38,027 nt of DNA from Crocinitomicaceae bacterium. Lineage in GTDB: Bacteria > Bacteroidota > Bacteroidia > Flavobacteriales_D > CAJJDF01. Below are positions 8,900-16,754 of this stretch, in pieces. A program made the position numbers and the translations under genes. A model generated the notes under the pieces. The model did no database searches. It saw only the letters and a list, made by a program, of their open reading frames with translations, and had not been told where the DNA came from. The stretch spans positions 1 through 38,027 of the forward strand of contig JAHEIE010000008.1 in NCBI GenBank assembly GCA_024639505.1, given 5' to 3'. Position 1 is the stretch's first letter; every line of letters begins with the position of its first letter.

Positions 8900-9040
8900 C
8901 TAATTGTATAACGTAATCAATTGACGTTTTAGTGTATTCATGTATGCTAAATGCTCGATGTATTCCTTTACCAATCCTCGTTTCATTAATTCTATAGCTC
9001 TGTCTCGAGCTAATTCATATTTTATCTTTAAAGCATACAT
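8900..9040 (-). CDS. Small hypothetical protein, 46 aa (not in ORF track)
   Basis: An intact 46-codon frame starts MYALKIKYELARDRAIELMK and ends with LKRQLITLYN and TAG. It is amphipathic and helical with no low-complexity bias, and it is the only reasonable coding content of the 450-base gap. The composition (Arg/Glu/Leu/Ala, few Asn) is unlike random AT-rich DNA. The two helix-like halves around an RG turn (MKRGLVKEYIEHL) suggest a small helical hairpin. It ends just before three tandem hairpins and a shared terminator. Family and function are not recognised. It could be a small regulatory or accessory protein; conservation is needed to prove it. Confidence 0.55.
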   Translation of the reverse strand: MYALKIKYELARDRAIELMKRGLVKEYIEHLAYMNTLKRQLITLYN

Positions 9041-9193
9041 AATTCTCAGTTTTTAATAATCAATTATTATAATACAATAGACGTACCAGAGCGAAAAAAG
9101 TTTCACCGAAAACAAAAATTAACAACCTTTTAATAATTGTTACAATTTTTTCTTATTTTTAGACTCATTCATTATTAATTAATATCTAAAAAC

Positions 9194-11206
9194 ATGAAAA
9201 AATCATTATTTATAACGAACCTATTTCTTTTAGGTTCGCTCATGGGCTTTTCTCAACTCCCAGTTGATACAACGGCCCAAAACAAAAATGTAGTATTAGA
9301 AGAATACACGGGAATTTACTGTGTATATTGTCCTGATGGACATGCCAGGGCAAACGCCATCAAAGCAGGAAACCCCAATAGAGTTGTGTTAATAAATGTA
9401 CATACTGGATCTTTCGCTGCTCCAACTGGAACAGACCCAGATTATAGAACAAGTTTTGGAACAGCACTAGCAGCTCAAACAGGATTAACAGGATATCCAT
9501 CAGGAACTGTGAATCGCCATGTATTTTCTGGAACCACAACCGCAACGAGTAGAGCTGATTGGGCAACAAACTCAACTACCATTTTAGGACAAGCTTCTTA
9601 TGCAAATATTGCTTTAGAAGGTTCTATTGATATCCAATCGAGAGTTCTGACAGTAAACACAGAAGTTTACATTACAGGAACTGCTCCTGCTTCTCTTAGA
9701 TTAAACATTGCTTTAATGCAAAGTAACGTTGCAGGTCCTCAAACGGGTGGGGCTAACTTTAATGCCTCTCAAATAAATGCCAACGGAGATTACATGCACG
9801 GTCACATGTTAAGGCACTTAATAACTGGACAATGGGGAGATACAATTTCTACCACGGCTACAGGAACTAAAATTTCTAGAACTTATACTTACACAATTCC
9901 AGCAGATATTAATGGAGTTCCACTGGTATTAGGAGATTTAGAAATTGCTGGATTTATTGCCGAAGGAAATCAAGAAATTATTACAGGAGCGAATGGGCCA
10001 ATATCGTTCGTTGCACCAGTAGGAGTAAGCATTATTGATTTATCATCTGCTAATGCTACTGTCAACCCTACTTCTTATTGTACAGCAAGTGTTGATCCTA
10101 AAGTAACTATTACTAATAATAGTACTGTTGCTGCTGACACTTTTGAAGTAAGTTACCAGTTAAATGGAGGAACACCTGTTACACAATCGGTATATACTTC
10201 ACTTGCTGCATCTGCCTCTACTACTATTACTTTCCCTTCGGTTACTTTACCTAACGGAGCAAACAAAATTACATTTGATTGTAATGTAAGCAATGCTAAC
10301 ACTTTATTAGAGGTTGCTACTGGAAATAATGCATCAGCAAATTCCGAAATTGTAACAGTTTCCAGCGTTGCTCTTACTGGAGCTATAGCAGAGCAGTTTG
10401 AAGGTTATACATATGCTACTGAAGCACCTGCTAATTCTTTCGCAATCAATCCCGATGGTGTTGCTGCATTTATATTAAACACTTCAAATGTGTCAACAAC
10501 TGCCCCTCCAATTGGTGGTTTTGGTAATTCTGATGGTGCCTTCAGATGGAGATATTTTTCAATTGCAGATGGCGAAGCTTCTAGTATTTTGTACGACAAA
10601 CTTTCTTTTGCAGGAAATACAAATTCTGAAATTGAATTTGACATATCTTATGCTAAATACAATGCTTCTTCCAACGATGCTTTGGAAGTAGAAATTTCTA
10701 CCGATTGCGGTGCTACTTGGACTTCTGTATATTCTAAATCTGGTACAAGTCTTTCAACTGCACCGGCAGCAACAACTCAGTTCTATCCAACTTCTGAAAC
10801 CGATTGGAGAACAGAAACAATTGATTTATCTTCTTACGATGGACAATCTTCTGTATTAATTAAGTTTACTGGAACTAGTAACTATGGTAATAACTTATAC
10901 CTAGATAACATTAGAATTGTTGATGCTGTAACTTCTAGTATAAATGAGAATGAATCTTCAACTTCTCTTAACATCTACCCTAACCCATCTAATGGAATGG
11001 TGAACCTTGAATACATTTCAAGAAACTTGGGTGATATAACTATCAATATTATAAATACATTAGGAGCAAATGTTTATACAACTAACGCTGTAAGCAATGG
11101 ATCATTGAACAAGTCTATTGATTTGTCTCAAATGACAAAAGGAATCTATTTTGTGAATGTTGTTTCAGAAAATGGAACTACTACTAAAAAGATGATTATT
11201 CAATAA
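9194..11206 (+). CDS. Secreted Omp28-like protein with T9SS type A sorting domain
   Basis: A 670-residue exported protein. Residues 1-20 form a signal peptide (MKKSLFITNLFLLGSLMGFS). An Omp28-related thioredoxin-like domain follows with EEYTGIYCVYCPDGH (Cys43/Cys46), then a CARDB-like beta domain (about 285-395; TITNNSTVAADTFEVSYQLN), a choice-of-anchor/MAM-like beta domain (about 400-580; STDCGATWTSVYSKSG and a LYLDNIRI strand), and a C-terminal T9SS type A sorting domain of about 75 residues (LNIYPNPSNGMVNLEY ... KGIYFVNVVSENGTTTKKMIIQ). It should be moved across the outer membrane by the Por secretion system and attached to, or released from, the surface. It is a single gene with its own terminator. 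The exact biochemical role is unknown. Confidence 0.88.
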   Translation: MKKSLFITNLFLLGSLMGFSQLPVDTTAQNKNVVLEEYTGIYCVYCPDGHARANAIKAGNPNRVVLINVHTGSFAAPTGTDPDYRTSFGTALAAQTGLTGYPSGTVNRHVFSGTTTATSRADWATNSTTILGQASYANIALEGSIDIQSRVLTVNTEVYITGTAPASLRLNIALMQSNVAGPQTGGANFNASQINANGDYMHGHMLRHLITGQWGDTISTTATGTKISRTYTYTIPADINGVPLVLGDLEIAGFIAEGNQEIITGANGPISFVAPVGVSIIDLSSANATVNPTSYCTASVDPKVTITNNSTVAADTFEVSYQLNGGTPVTQSVYTSLAASASTTITFPSVTLPNGANKITFDCNVSNANTLLEVATGNNASANSEIVTVSSVALTGAIAEQFEGYTYATEAPANSFAINPDGVAAFILNTSNVSTTAPPIGGFGNSDGAFRWRYFSIADGEASSILYDKLSFAGNTNSEIEFDISYAKYNASSNDALEVEISTDCGATWTSVYSKSGTSLSTAPAATTQFYPTSETDWRTETIDLSSYDGQSSVLIKFTGTSNYGNNLYLDNIRIVDAVTSSINENESSTSLNIYPNPSNGMVNLEYISRNLGDITINIINTLGANVYTTNAVSNGSLNKSIDLSQMTKGIYFVNVVSENGTTTKKMIIQ

Positions 11207-11223
11207 GAATAAACCAATTCAAG

Positions 11224-11258
11224 AAAAGCCCTGCCAAATTTGGTGGGGCTTTTTTTTG
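11224..11258 (+). terminator. Rho-independent terminator after the Omp28-like gene
   Basis: The stem AAAAGCCCTGCC / GGTGGGGCTTTT (two G-T pairs) with loop AAATTT is followed by a run of eight T. It lies 17 bases after the stop codon. Confidence 0.87.
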
Positions 11259-11325
11259 CACAAAATTTTTACAGATAAAATTCAGCTTAAACACTTATTA
11301 TCTCTCATTAGAAAAGAGAAATAGA

Positions 11326-11356
11326 TTGTATTATTCTGTGAGAAGGATTATCTTTA
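11326..11356 (+). promoter_or_regulatory. Putative gcvT promoter
   Basis: TTG, 20 bases, then TATCTTTA matches the Bacteroidota -33/-7 pattern (one mismatch at the last base). It ends 21 bases before the gcvT ATG, downstream of the preceding terminator. Confidence 0.45.
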
Positions 11357-11377
11357 ACGACATTTTTAATAAAACCA

Positions 11378-12454
11378 ATGAGAAAAACAGCATTAACAAG
11401 TACACACATAGATTTAGGAGCCAAAATGGTTGAATTTGCTAGCTATTACATGCCATTGCAATACGAAGGATTAGGAATAGAACACGAAACGGTAAGAAAT
11501 GCAGTTGGTGTTTTTGATGTTTCGCACATGGGAGAATTTTTGATTTCTGGACCCAATGCTCTCGAATTGATTCAAAAGGTGAGTTCGAATGATGCTACAA
11601 AACTAGAAATTGGAAAAGCTCAATATAGCTGTTTGCCAAATGACAAAGGTGGAATTGTGGATGATTTGATTATTTACAAAATCAAAGAAGAACAATATTT
11701 ATTGGTTGTGAATGCATCCAACATGGAAAAAGATTGGGATTGGATTTCTTCTCACAATTCGATGGGAGCCGAAATGAAAGACTTGTCTATGGATTATTCT
11801 TTGTTAGCTATTCAAGGTCCAAAAGCAGTGGAAGCAATGCAATCGCTTACTGAAGTGAACCTGTCGGAAATTAAATTTTATAACTTTGAAGTTGCGCCAT
11901 TTGCAGGAATAGAAAACGTAATCATATCGGCTACTGGTTACACCGGTTCTGGAGGTTTTGAAATTTATTGTAAGAACAGTGAAGCCAAACAAGTGTGGGA
12001 CAAAGTTCTTAAAGCTGGTGCTGATTTTGGTATAAAACCAATAGGACTTGCTGCAAGAGATACATTAAGACTTGAAAAAGGGTATTGCTTGTACGGAAAT
12101 GAAATCAATGACACTACATCCCCATTGGAAGCTGGACTAGGATGGGTGACTAAATTTACTAAAGATTTCATCAATGCGGATAACCTAAAAGCACAAAAAG
12201 AAGCTGGTGTAACCAGAAAACTTGTAGGATTTGAAATGATTGAAAAAGGAATACCAAGACATGACTACCCTATTGTAGATTCAGATGGTAATGAAATTGG
12301 AATTGTAACTTCTGGAACAATGTCACCAAGCCTAAGCAAAGGAATTGGAATGGGATATGTACCTACTGAATTAAGTAAACCAGATTCCGAAATAATGGTT
12401 CAGATTAGAAATAAACAGGTGAAAGCGAAGGTTGTGAAAATGCCATTTTTATAA
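11378..12454 (+). CDS. gcvT: Aminomethyltransferase, glycine cleavage system T protein
   Basis: A 358-residue cytoplasmic enzyme that takes the aminomethyl group from the lipoylated H protein, releasing ammonia and passing the methylene group to tetrahydrofolate. Family signatures are the N-terminal region with [25 protein letters not shown], the mid-protein [15 protein letters not shown] and [20 protein letters not shown], and the C-terminal barrel with [17 protein letters not shown]. Length is standard. No gcvH or gcvP neighbours occur here, which is common in Bacteroidota where gcv genes are scattered. The downstream DUF2147-like gene begins 15 bases after the stop, so they probably share a transcript. 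Confidence 0.95.
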   Translation: MRKTALTSTHIDLGAKMVEFASYYMPLQYEGLGIEHETVRNAVGVFDVSHMGEFLISGPNALELIQKVSSNDATKLEIGKAQYSCLPNDKGGIVDDLIIYKIKEEQYLLVVNASNMEKDWDWISSHNSMGAEMKDLSMDYSLLAIQGPKAVEAMQSLTEVNLSEIKFYNFEVAPFAGIENVIISATGYTGSGGFEIYCKNSEAKQVWDKVLKAGADFGIKPIGLAARDTLRLEKGYCLYGNEINDTTSPLEAGLGWVTKFTKDFINADNLKAQKEAGVTRKLVGFEMIEKGIPRHDYPIVDSDGNEIGIVTSGTMSPSLSKGIGMGYVPTELSKPDSEIMVQIRNKQVKAKVVKMPFL

Positions 12455-12469
12455 AAAATAATTCATTCA

Positions 12470-12862
12470 ATGAATAAAATAATAACAAATAGCTCTTTGA
12501 TTCTTCTTGGAGCTATTTTTTTGTGTTCATTTTTATTCAAACAAGACGATTTAATTGGACAATGGAGAAATGAACGCTATGGATTTGAGATTAGAATATT
12601 CAAACAAAACGAGCTATACTTTGGTCATGTAACCGATGCAGGGAATGAGAACGGAAACGAAAAAATAAAAAAAGGTCCAATGGAAGTTTTAAAGAATTTT
12701 AAACAAACTTCGGATTCTACTTATTGTTGTGGACAACTGTTCATCCCTAAATTTAATACGAGTATTCCTGCAAATATAAATCTTACTAACTCTCAAAACT
12801 TAACAGTAATTGGCTATCTATTTGGAATAAAAACAACTTCCCATTGGAAAAAGATCAAATAA
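12470..12862 (+). CDS. Exported DUF2147-like small protein
   Basis: A 130-residue protein with an N-terminal hydrophobic export signal (SSLILLGAIFLCSFLF). The mature part is a small beta-rich domain: LIGQWRNERYGFEIRIFKQN, then GHVTDAGNENGNEKIKKGPMEVLKNF, a GQLFIPKFNTSIPANI strand pair, LTVIGYLFGIKTTSHWKKI at the end. The order (an opening 'GxW', central 'LxxF' helix, 'G.L..P', and a 'L.V.GYL......W' close) follows the DUF2147 family. Periplasmic location is likely; function unknown. It sits 15 bases after gcvT but a functional link to glycine cleavage is not expected. The call is by pattern only. Confidence 0.65.
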   Translation: MNKIITNSSLILLGAIFLCSFLFKQDDLIGQWRNERYGFEIRIFKQNELYFGHVTDAGNENGNEKIKKGPMEVLKNFKQTSDSTYCCGQLFIPKFNTSIPANINLTNSQNLTVIGYLFGIKTTSHWKKIK

Positions 12863-12883
12863 ACTGAGTGTTCTAAAACAAAA

Positions 12884-12915
12884 TTTGGATATCAAATTGA
12901 ATCATCGTAATATTG
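12884..12915 (+). promoter_or_regulatory. Putative ars operon promoter
   Basis: TTTG, 20 bases, then TAATATTG (one mismatch to TAnnTTTG) lies 24 bases before the arsR ATG. An ATTG...CAAT dyad (12897-12919) overlaps the -7 element, and TGAACAA is repeated directly between it and the start codon. Either could be part of an ArsR operator, but neither is a strong match to a known site. Confidence 0.4.
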
Positions 12916-12939
12916 CAATGAACAAACTTTTTGAACAAC

Positions 12940-13272
12940 ATGGGAGTAGCTAAAACAGAAATTTTTACTGACCAACAAAATGAAATTGCACTTTTCGCAA
13001 AAGCCTTAGGACATCCTGCGCGAGTCTCAATTCTTGAACATTTGTTTCGGATTGACTCCTGTGTTTGTGGCGATTTGGTAAACGAAATTGGACTTGCACA
13101 AGCTACTATTTCTCAGCATTTAAAAGAATTAAAAAATCTAGGTTTAATTCAAGGAAGCGTAGAAGGAACATCAGTTTGCTATTGTATCAATAAAGAGAAT
13201 TGGACGAAAATGAAGTCATTGTTATCCACTTTTTTGGATCAAGATATACAAAACACTTCTTCTTGTTGTTAG
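12940..13272 (+). CDS. arsR: ArsR-family arsenic-responsive repressor
   Basis: A 110-residue winged-helix repressor that leaves DNA when As(III) or a similar metalloid binds. The metalloid site of classical ArsR is visible: SCVCGDLV with Cys41 and Cys43 at the start of the recognition region, followed by the helix-turn-helix LAQATISQHLKELKNLGLI and the wing VEGTSVCYCI. The C-terminal SSCC adds two more cysteines. The ORF track starts at a TTG (12931), but the ATG at 12940 (MGVAKTEIF) gives the better N-terminus. It is the first gene of an arsR-arsC-acr3 operon and is expected to repress it. Confidence 0.9.
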   Translation: MGVAKTEIFTDQQNEIALFAKALGHPARVSILEHLFRIDSCVCGDLVNEIGLAQATISQHLKELKNLGLIQGSVEGTSVCYCINKENWTKMKSLLSTFLDQDIQNTSSCC

Positions 13273-13311
13273 AGACTAATAAATTATTTTAATCCAATAA
13301 ATTGATAATCA

Positions 13312-13938
13312 ATGAATAATCCATTAGTACAAAAACTTGAAGATTTTGTAGAAAAAAATTGTAGAGCAGAAATTTCGGTCGAAAGAGAAACAGTTTTGAC
13401 TCCGCTTATTTCTTTCATTCAAAACAAAATTGATAGCCAATCTGAAATCAGACTCAACTTTATTTGCACGCACAATTCAAGGCGAAGTCATTTTTCGCAA
13501 ATTTGGGCACAAACAATGGCATACTATTTTGGAGTAAATAATTTATTTACCTACTCGGCAGGAACAGAAACTACTGCTTTTTTTCCAAAAGTAATTGAAA
13601 CATTGACCGTACAGGGTTTTGAAATTAATCAAATTTCAGAATCTGCAAATCCGATTTACGCGATACAATACGCTCACAATCAGCATCCAATCATTGGTTT
13701 TTCAAAAACAATGGACGACAACTTTAATCCTTCTTCGGACTTTGCAGCTATCATGACCTGCGATTCGGCTAATGAAGCGTGCCCTTTTGTACCTGGTGCA
13801 GAAAAGAGAATTCCAATTACCTACAAGGACCCAAAAGAGTATGACGAAAGTCCTATGCAATCAGAAAAATATCGAGAAAAAAGCATTGAAATAGCACAAG
13901 AGATGCATTACGTTTTTAAACAATTAACACTAAAATAA
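13312..13938 (+). CDS. arsC: Arsenate reductase, LMW-protein-tyrosine-phosphatase fold (thioredoxin-type ArsC)
   Basis: A 208-residue enzyme with the phosphate-binding loop CTHNSRRS (Cys52...Arg58, CX5R) of low-molecular-weight phosphatases. The redox pair of the thioredoxin-coupled ArsC class is also visible: CDSANEAC (Cys150 and Cys157, C-x6-C), followed by the catalytic-Asp region DPKEYDESP. It therefore probably reduces As(V) to As(III) rather than acting as a simple tyrosine phosphatase. It is longer than the usual 130-150 residues, with an extra N-terminal helix region of about 45 residues. Its stop overlaps the acr3 start (TAATG), so it is coupled to the arsenite exporter. Confidence 0.85.
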   Translation: MNNPLVQKLEDFVEKNCRAEISVERETVLTPLISFIQNKIDSQSEIRLNFICTHNSRRSHFSQIWAQTMAYYFGVNNLFTYSAGTETTAFFPKVIETLTVQGFEINQISESANPIYAIQYAHNQHPIIGFSKTMDDNFNPSSDFAAIMTCDSANEACPFVPGAEKRIPITYKDPKEYDESPMQSEKYREKSIEIAQEMHYVFKQLTLK

Positions 13939-14972
13939 TGACAGCAAAAAAATTAAGCTTCTTAGACAAAAACCTAACCCTTTGGATATTTATAGCAATG
14001 GGAATTGGAGTTTCTCTGGGTTATTTTATTCCGAGTTTTCCTATCATTATTGATTCTTTTAGTGTTGGCACTACAAATATTCCCATTGCCATTGGTCTTA
14101 TACTGATGATGTATCCACCACTTGCCAAAGTAAATTATGCTTTATTGCCCAAAGTTTTTAAAAACATAAAAATCGTAACAATCTCTCTGATATTGAACTG
14201 GATAATTGGACCCGTATTGATGTTTGTTTTGGCTATCACGTTTCTGCAAGATTACCCAGAATATATGGTTGGGCTTATTTTAATAGGGTTAGCGCGTTGT
14301 ATTGCTATGGTTTTGGTTTGGAATGACTTGGCTGAGGGAAGCAGCGAGTATGGAGCCGGTTTGGTTGCTTTGAACAGTGTTTTTCAAGTTTTTGCATACA
14401 GTTTCTACGCTTGGCTTTTTATTACAGTACTTCCTCCCTATTTTGGATTTGAAGGAGCTATCATTGATATTTCCATTTATACCATTGCCGAAAGTGTTGC
14501 AATTTATTTAGGACTTCCTTTTTTACTTGGGATTTTGAGTAGACAGATTTTGATAAAACGCAAAGGGGAAGACTGGTATACCAATCAATTTATTCCTACA
14601 ATTTCGCCTCTTACCCTTATAGCTTTGCTTTTTACTATTATAGTTATGTTTTCTTTGAAAGGTGAATTGATTGTAGAAATTCCGCAAGACGTTTTGATTA
14701 TTGCCGTTCCTCTTCTTCTGTATTTCGCCATTATGTTTGTCATAGGATTTTTTGTAACCAGAGCTACTGGAGCCGAATATGACAAAACTACCTCGGTTGC
14801 ATTTACTGCAGCTGGAAATAATTTTGAATTGGCCATTGCAGTTGCTATTGCAGTTTTTGGTATCAATTCAGGGCAAGCTTTTGCTGGAGTTATAGGTCCA
14901 TTGGTAGAAGTACCAGCTTTAATTTTACTCGTAAGAGTTTCATTTTGGTTGAGAAAAAAATATTACAAATAG
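13938..14972 (+). CDS. acr3: Arsenite efflux permease, ACR3 family
   Basis: An inner-membrane arsenite exporter of 344 residues with about ten hydrophobic helices. The conserved ACR3 cysteine lies in [16 protein letters not shown] (Cys121). The N-terminal [14 protein letters not shown] and the late [25 protein letters not shown] motif are also ACR3 hallmarks, distinguishing it from the unrelated ArsB. It is the last gene of the ars operon, translationally coupled to arsC. It converges with batD with a single base between the stop codons and no visible terminator between them. Confidence 0.94.
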   Translation: MTAKKLSFLDKNLTLWIFIAMGIGVSLGYFIPSFPIIIDSFSVGTTNIPIAIGLILMMYPPLAKVNYALLPKVFKNIKIVTISLILNWIIGPVLMFVLAITFLQDYPEYMVGLILIGLARCIAMVLVWNDLAEGSSEYGAGLVALNSVFQVFAYSFYAWLFITVLPPYFGFEGAIIDISIYTIAESVAIYLGLPFLLGILSRQILIKRKGEDWYTNQFIPTISPLTLIALLFTIIVMFSLKGELIVEIPQDVLIIAVPLLLYFAIMFVIGFFVTRATGAEYDKTTSVAFTAAGNNFELAIAVAIAVFGINSGQAFAGVIGPLVEVPALILLVRVSFWLRKKYYK

Positions 14973-14973
14973 T

Positions 14974-16743
14974 TTAAATCTGACTTTCAATTTCCTCTAT
15001 CACATCAAGACTTTTTTCGTAAATTTCTTCATTGTTTTGGTTGGATAGTGGAGCATATTTTGCCATTTCGGATTGTTCCAATACTTCAACAAATGAATCG
15101 GTTGTCTCCTTTCCCACTCCTTTGCTACTCAAAGTTTGGCGGATAGTTTGTTTTGTCATTTTGGAAGTTTCAATTCCTAGTTTTTCATTCACATATTTGT
15201 TGAGCCCTACCAAAATTTCATTGTAAAATTGAGATACTTCATTCTTTTCCAAATGTAATTTTGCAATGGATAACTTTTCTGAAAGTTTTTTCCTTGCATT
15301 TTTCCTGCGTTCTTCCTCTGTTTCTTCTTTTCCCTTTCGTTTGGAAATAAACAAAAACAACACGATACCAAGTCCCAATACTCCCAGCGTTGCCAATCCA
15401 ATCCACAATGAGTTTAAATCCAAAGAGATAGTGTTAGCATCAGATTGTCTCTCTTCCTCTGTTTCACTCGAATCGTCAACCATTTCTGCACTTCCATCAG
15501 GATTAGTCACCACAATTTCCTGAGCAGGATGAAGAATGGTTTTGTAACTTTTAGATTCCAAATCAAAATAGGTGAATGATACTTCGGGTAGTGAAAACTT
15601 TCCCGATTTACGAGGAATAAGTAAATAATTGAATGATTTACCTCCTTTTACACCGCTTTCACTCACAGATAATTTGTTGTCTATTTCTGGGTCATAAACT
15701 TCCAATTCTTTGGGAAAATCTATCTCGAGCTGGCTTAATTGTTTCAAATTTCCTTTGCCCGAAATATGAATTGTATAATCAATTGGTTCATTCACAACAA
15801 ATGAATCTGAGGCCATTTTTACATCCATGGAATAGCTTCCAACTTGATTCACAAAACTAGATGGGGCATTTTTTGGTAAGGGATTCACCTTAATTACTGG
15901 CGCATTGCTTTTCACTTCCTTGGTCAATGGTGAGCTAAAAGGAGAAGTTTGAATTCGAGCCTTTATTCCAAAAGAATTGAGTTTCAATTCACCAGATTTT
16001 TGAGGAAACAACAGTTCCTTTTTTAAAGTGAATACTTGATATCGAACACCATCAAGGATTTCATTTGTCGGTTTAATTTGCTCGGGAGTTTTTATGTTTT
16101 CTGTCCAGAAATCCTCCTGCGTTGGGAAATCATAATTTTCTATTCCAAAATTGAAATCTCTTGCATACACTTTGTAAGTTACCAAAAAACCTTCTCCTTT
16201 CATCACATTTCCTTTCGATACCGAGATTTTAGCAAATAAATCTTTGTCTGTAATTTCTATTTGTCTCGGACGAGATTGGGGCATTCCTCTCATCATTTCG
16301 TCCATCATACCAAAGGGATCAAAACTACTTCTTCTCCTTTGTCTTGCCTGACTTTCTTCCACTACTTCCACTTCAACTGATTTGGATTCATAAGTAGCTT
16401 TTTCAACTTTTATTTTAGCTCCTTCCACTTCAAAAACACCAGTTTTTATTGGCTGAAGTACCAGTGTATACTGAAATGTTTGAGTCTGTGTCATTTGACC
16501 ATTCACAATATTCACACTTGAATTTGAACCTCTTGACACACCTCCAACTTGCTTGAAATTTTTGTATTTCGGGGCAATGAATTGTCCTTGTTTTGAAGAC
16601 GAATATGTTACCTGAAACCTGTCTGTAACCCCAACTTTTTTAGCAGCAACCGAAGTTGTAAAGTTCACTTCTTGGCTCATTCCCATTATTGAAAAAAGGA
16701 GAAATACACCCATTAATAAAAATATATGTTTCATTTTCATCAT
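14974..16743 (-). CDS. batD: BatD, oxygen-tolerance family membrane protein
   Basis: A 589-residue protein from the preferred start. The N-terminal signal peptide (KHIFLLMGVFLLFSIMGMSQ) leads into a long periplasmic beta-domain region typical of BatD: FTTSVAAKKVGVTDRFQVTYS, repeated FEVEGAKI- and KLNSFGIKA-type strands, and PRKSGKFSLPEVSFTYFD. One transmembrane helix follows near 450 (LWIGLATLGVLGLGIVLFLFI), then a cytoplasmic helical tail. The ORF track starts at a TTG inside batC; the ATG-ATG at 16743/16740, 11 bases after the batC stop, is more likely. It is the last gene of the moxR-bat cluster. BatD is a presumed scaffold of the Bat complex; its exact role is not known. Confidence 0.88.
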   Translation of the reverse strand: MMKMKHIFLLMGVFLLFSIMGMSQEVNFTTSVAAKKVGVTDRFQVTYSSSKQGQFIAPKYKNFKQVGGVSRGSNSSVNIVNGQMTQTQTFQYTLVLQPIKTGVFEVEGAKIKVEKATYESKSVEVEVVEESQARQRRRSSFDPFGMMDEMMRGMPQSRPRQIEITDKDLFAKISVSKGNVMKGEGFLVTYKVYARDFNFGIENYDFPTQEDFWTENIKTPEQIKPTNEILDGVRYQVFTLKKELLFPQKSGELKLNSFGIKARIQTSPFSSPLTKEVKSNAPVIKVNPLPKNAPSSFVNQVGSYSMDVKMASDSFVVNEPIDYTIHISGKGNLKQLSQLEIDFPKELEVYDPEIDNKLSVSESGVKGGKSFNYLLIPRKSGKFSLPEVSFTYFDLESKSYKTILHPAQEIVVTNPDGSAEMVDDSSETEEERQSDANTISLDLNSLWIGLATLGVLGLGIVLFLFISKRKGKEETEEERRKNARKKLSEKLSIAKLHLEKNEVSQFYNEILVGLNKYVNEKLGIETSKMTKQTIRQTLSSKGVGKETTDSFVEVLEQSEMAKYAPLSNQNNEEIYEKSLDVIEEIESQI

Positions 16744-16754
16744 TTTTCTATCTG

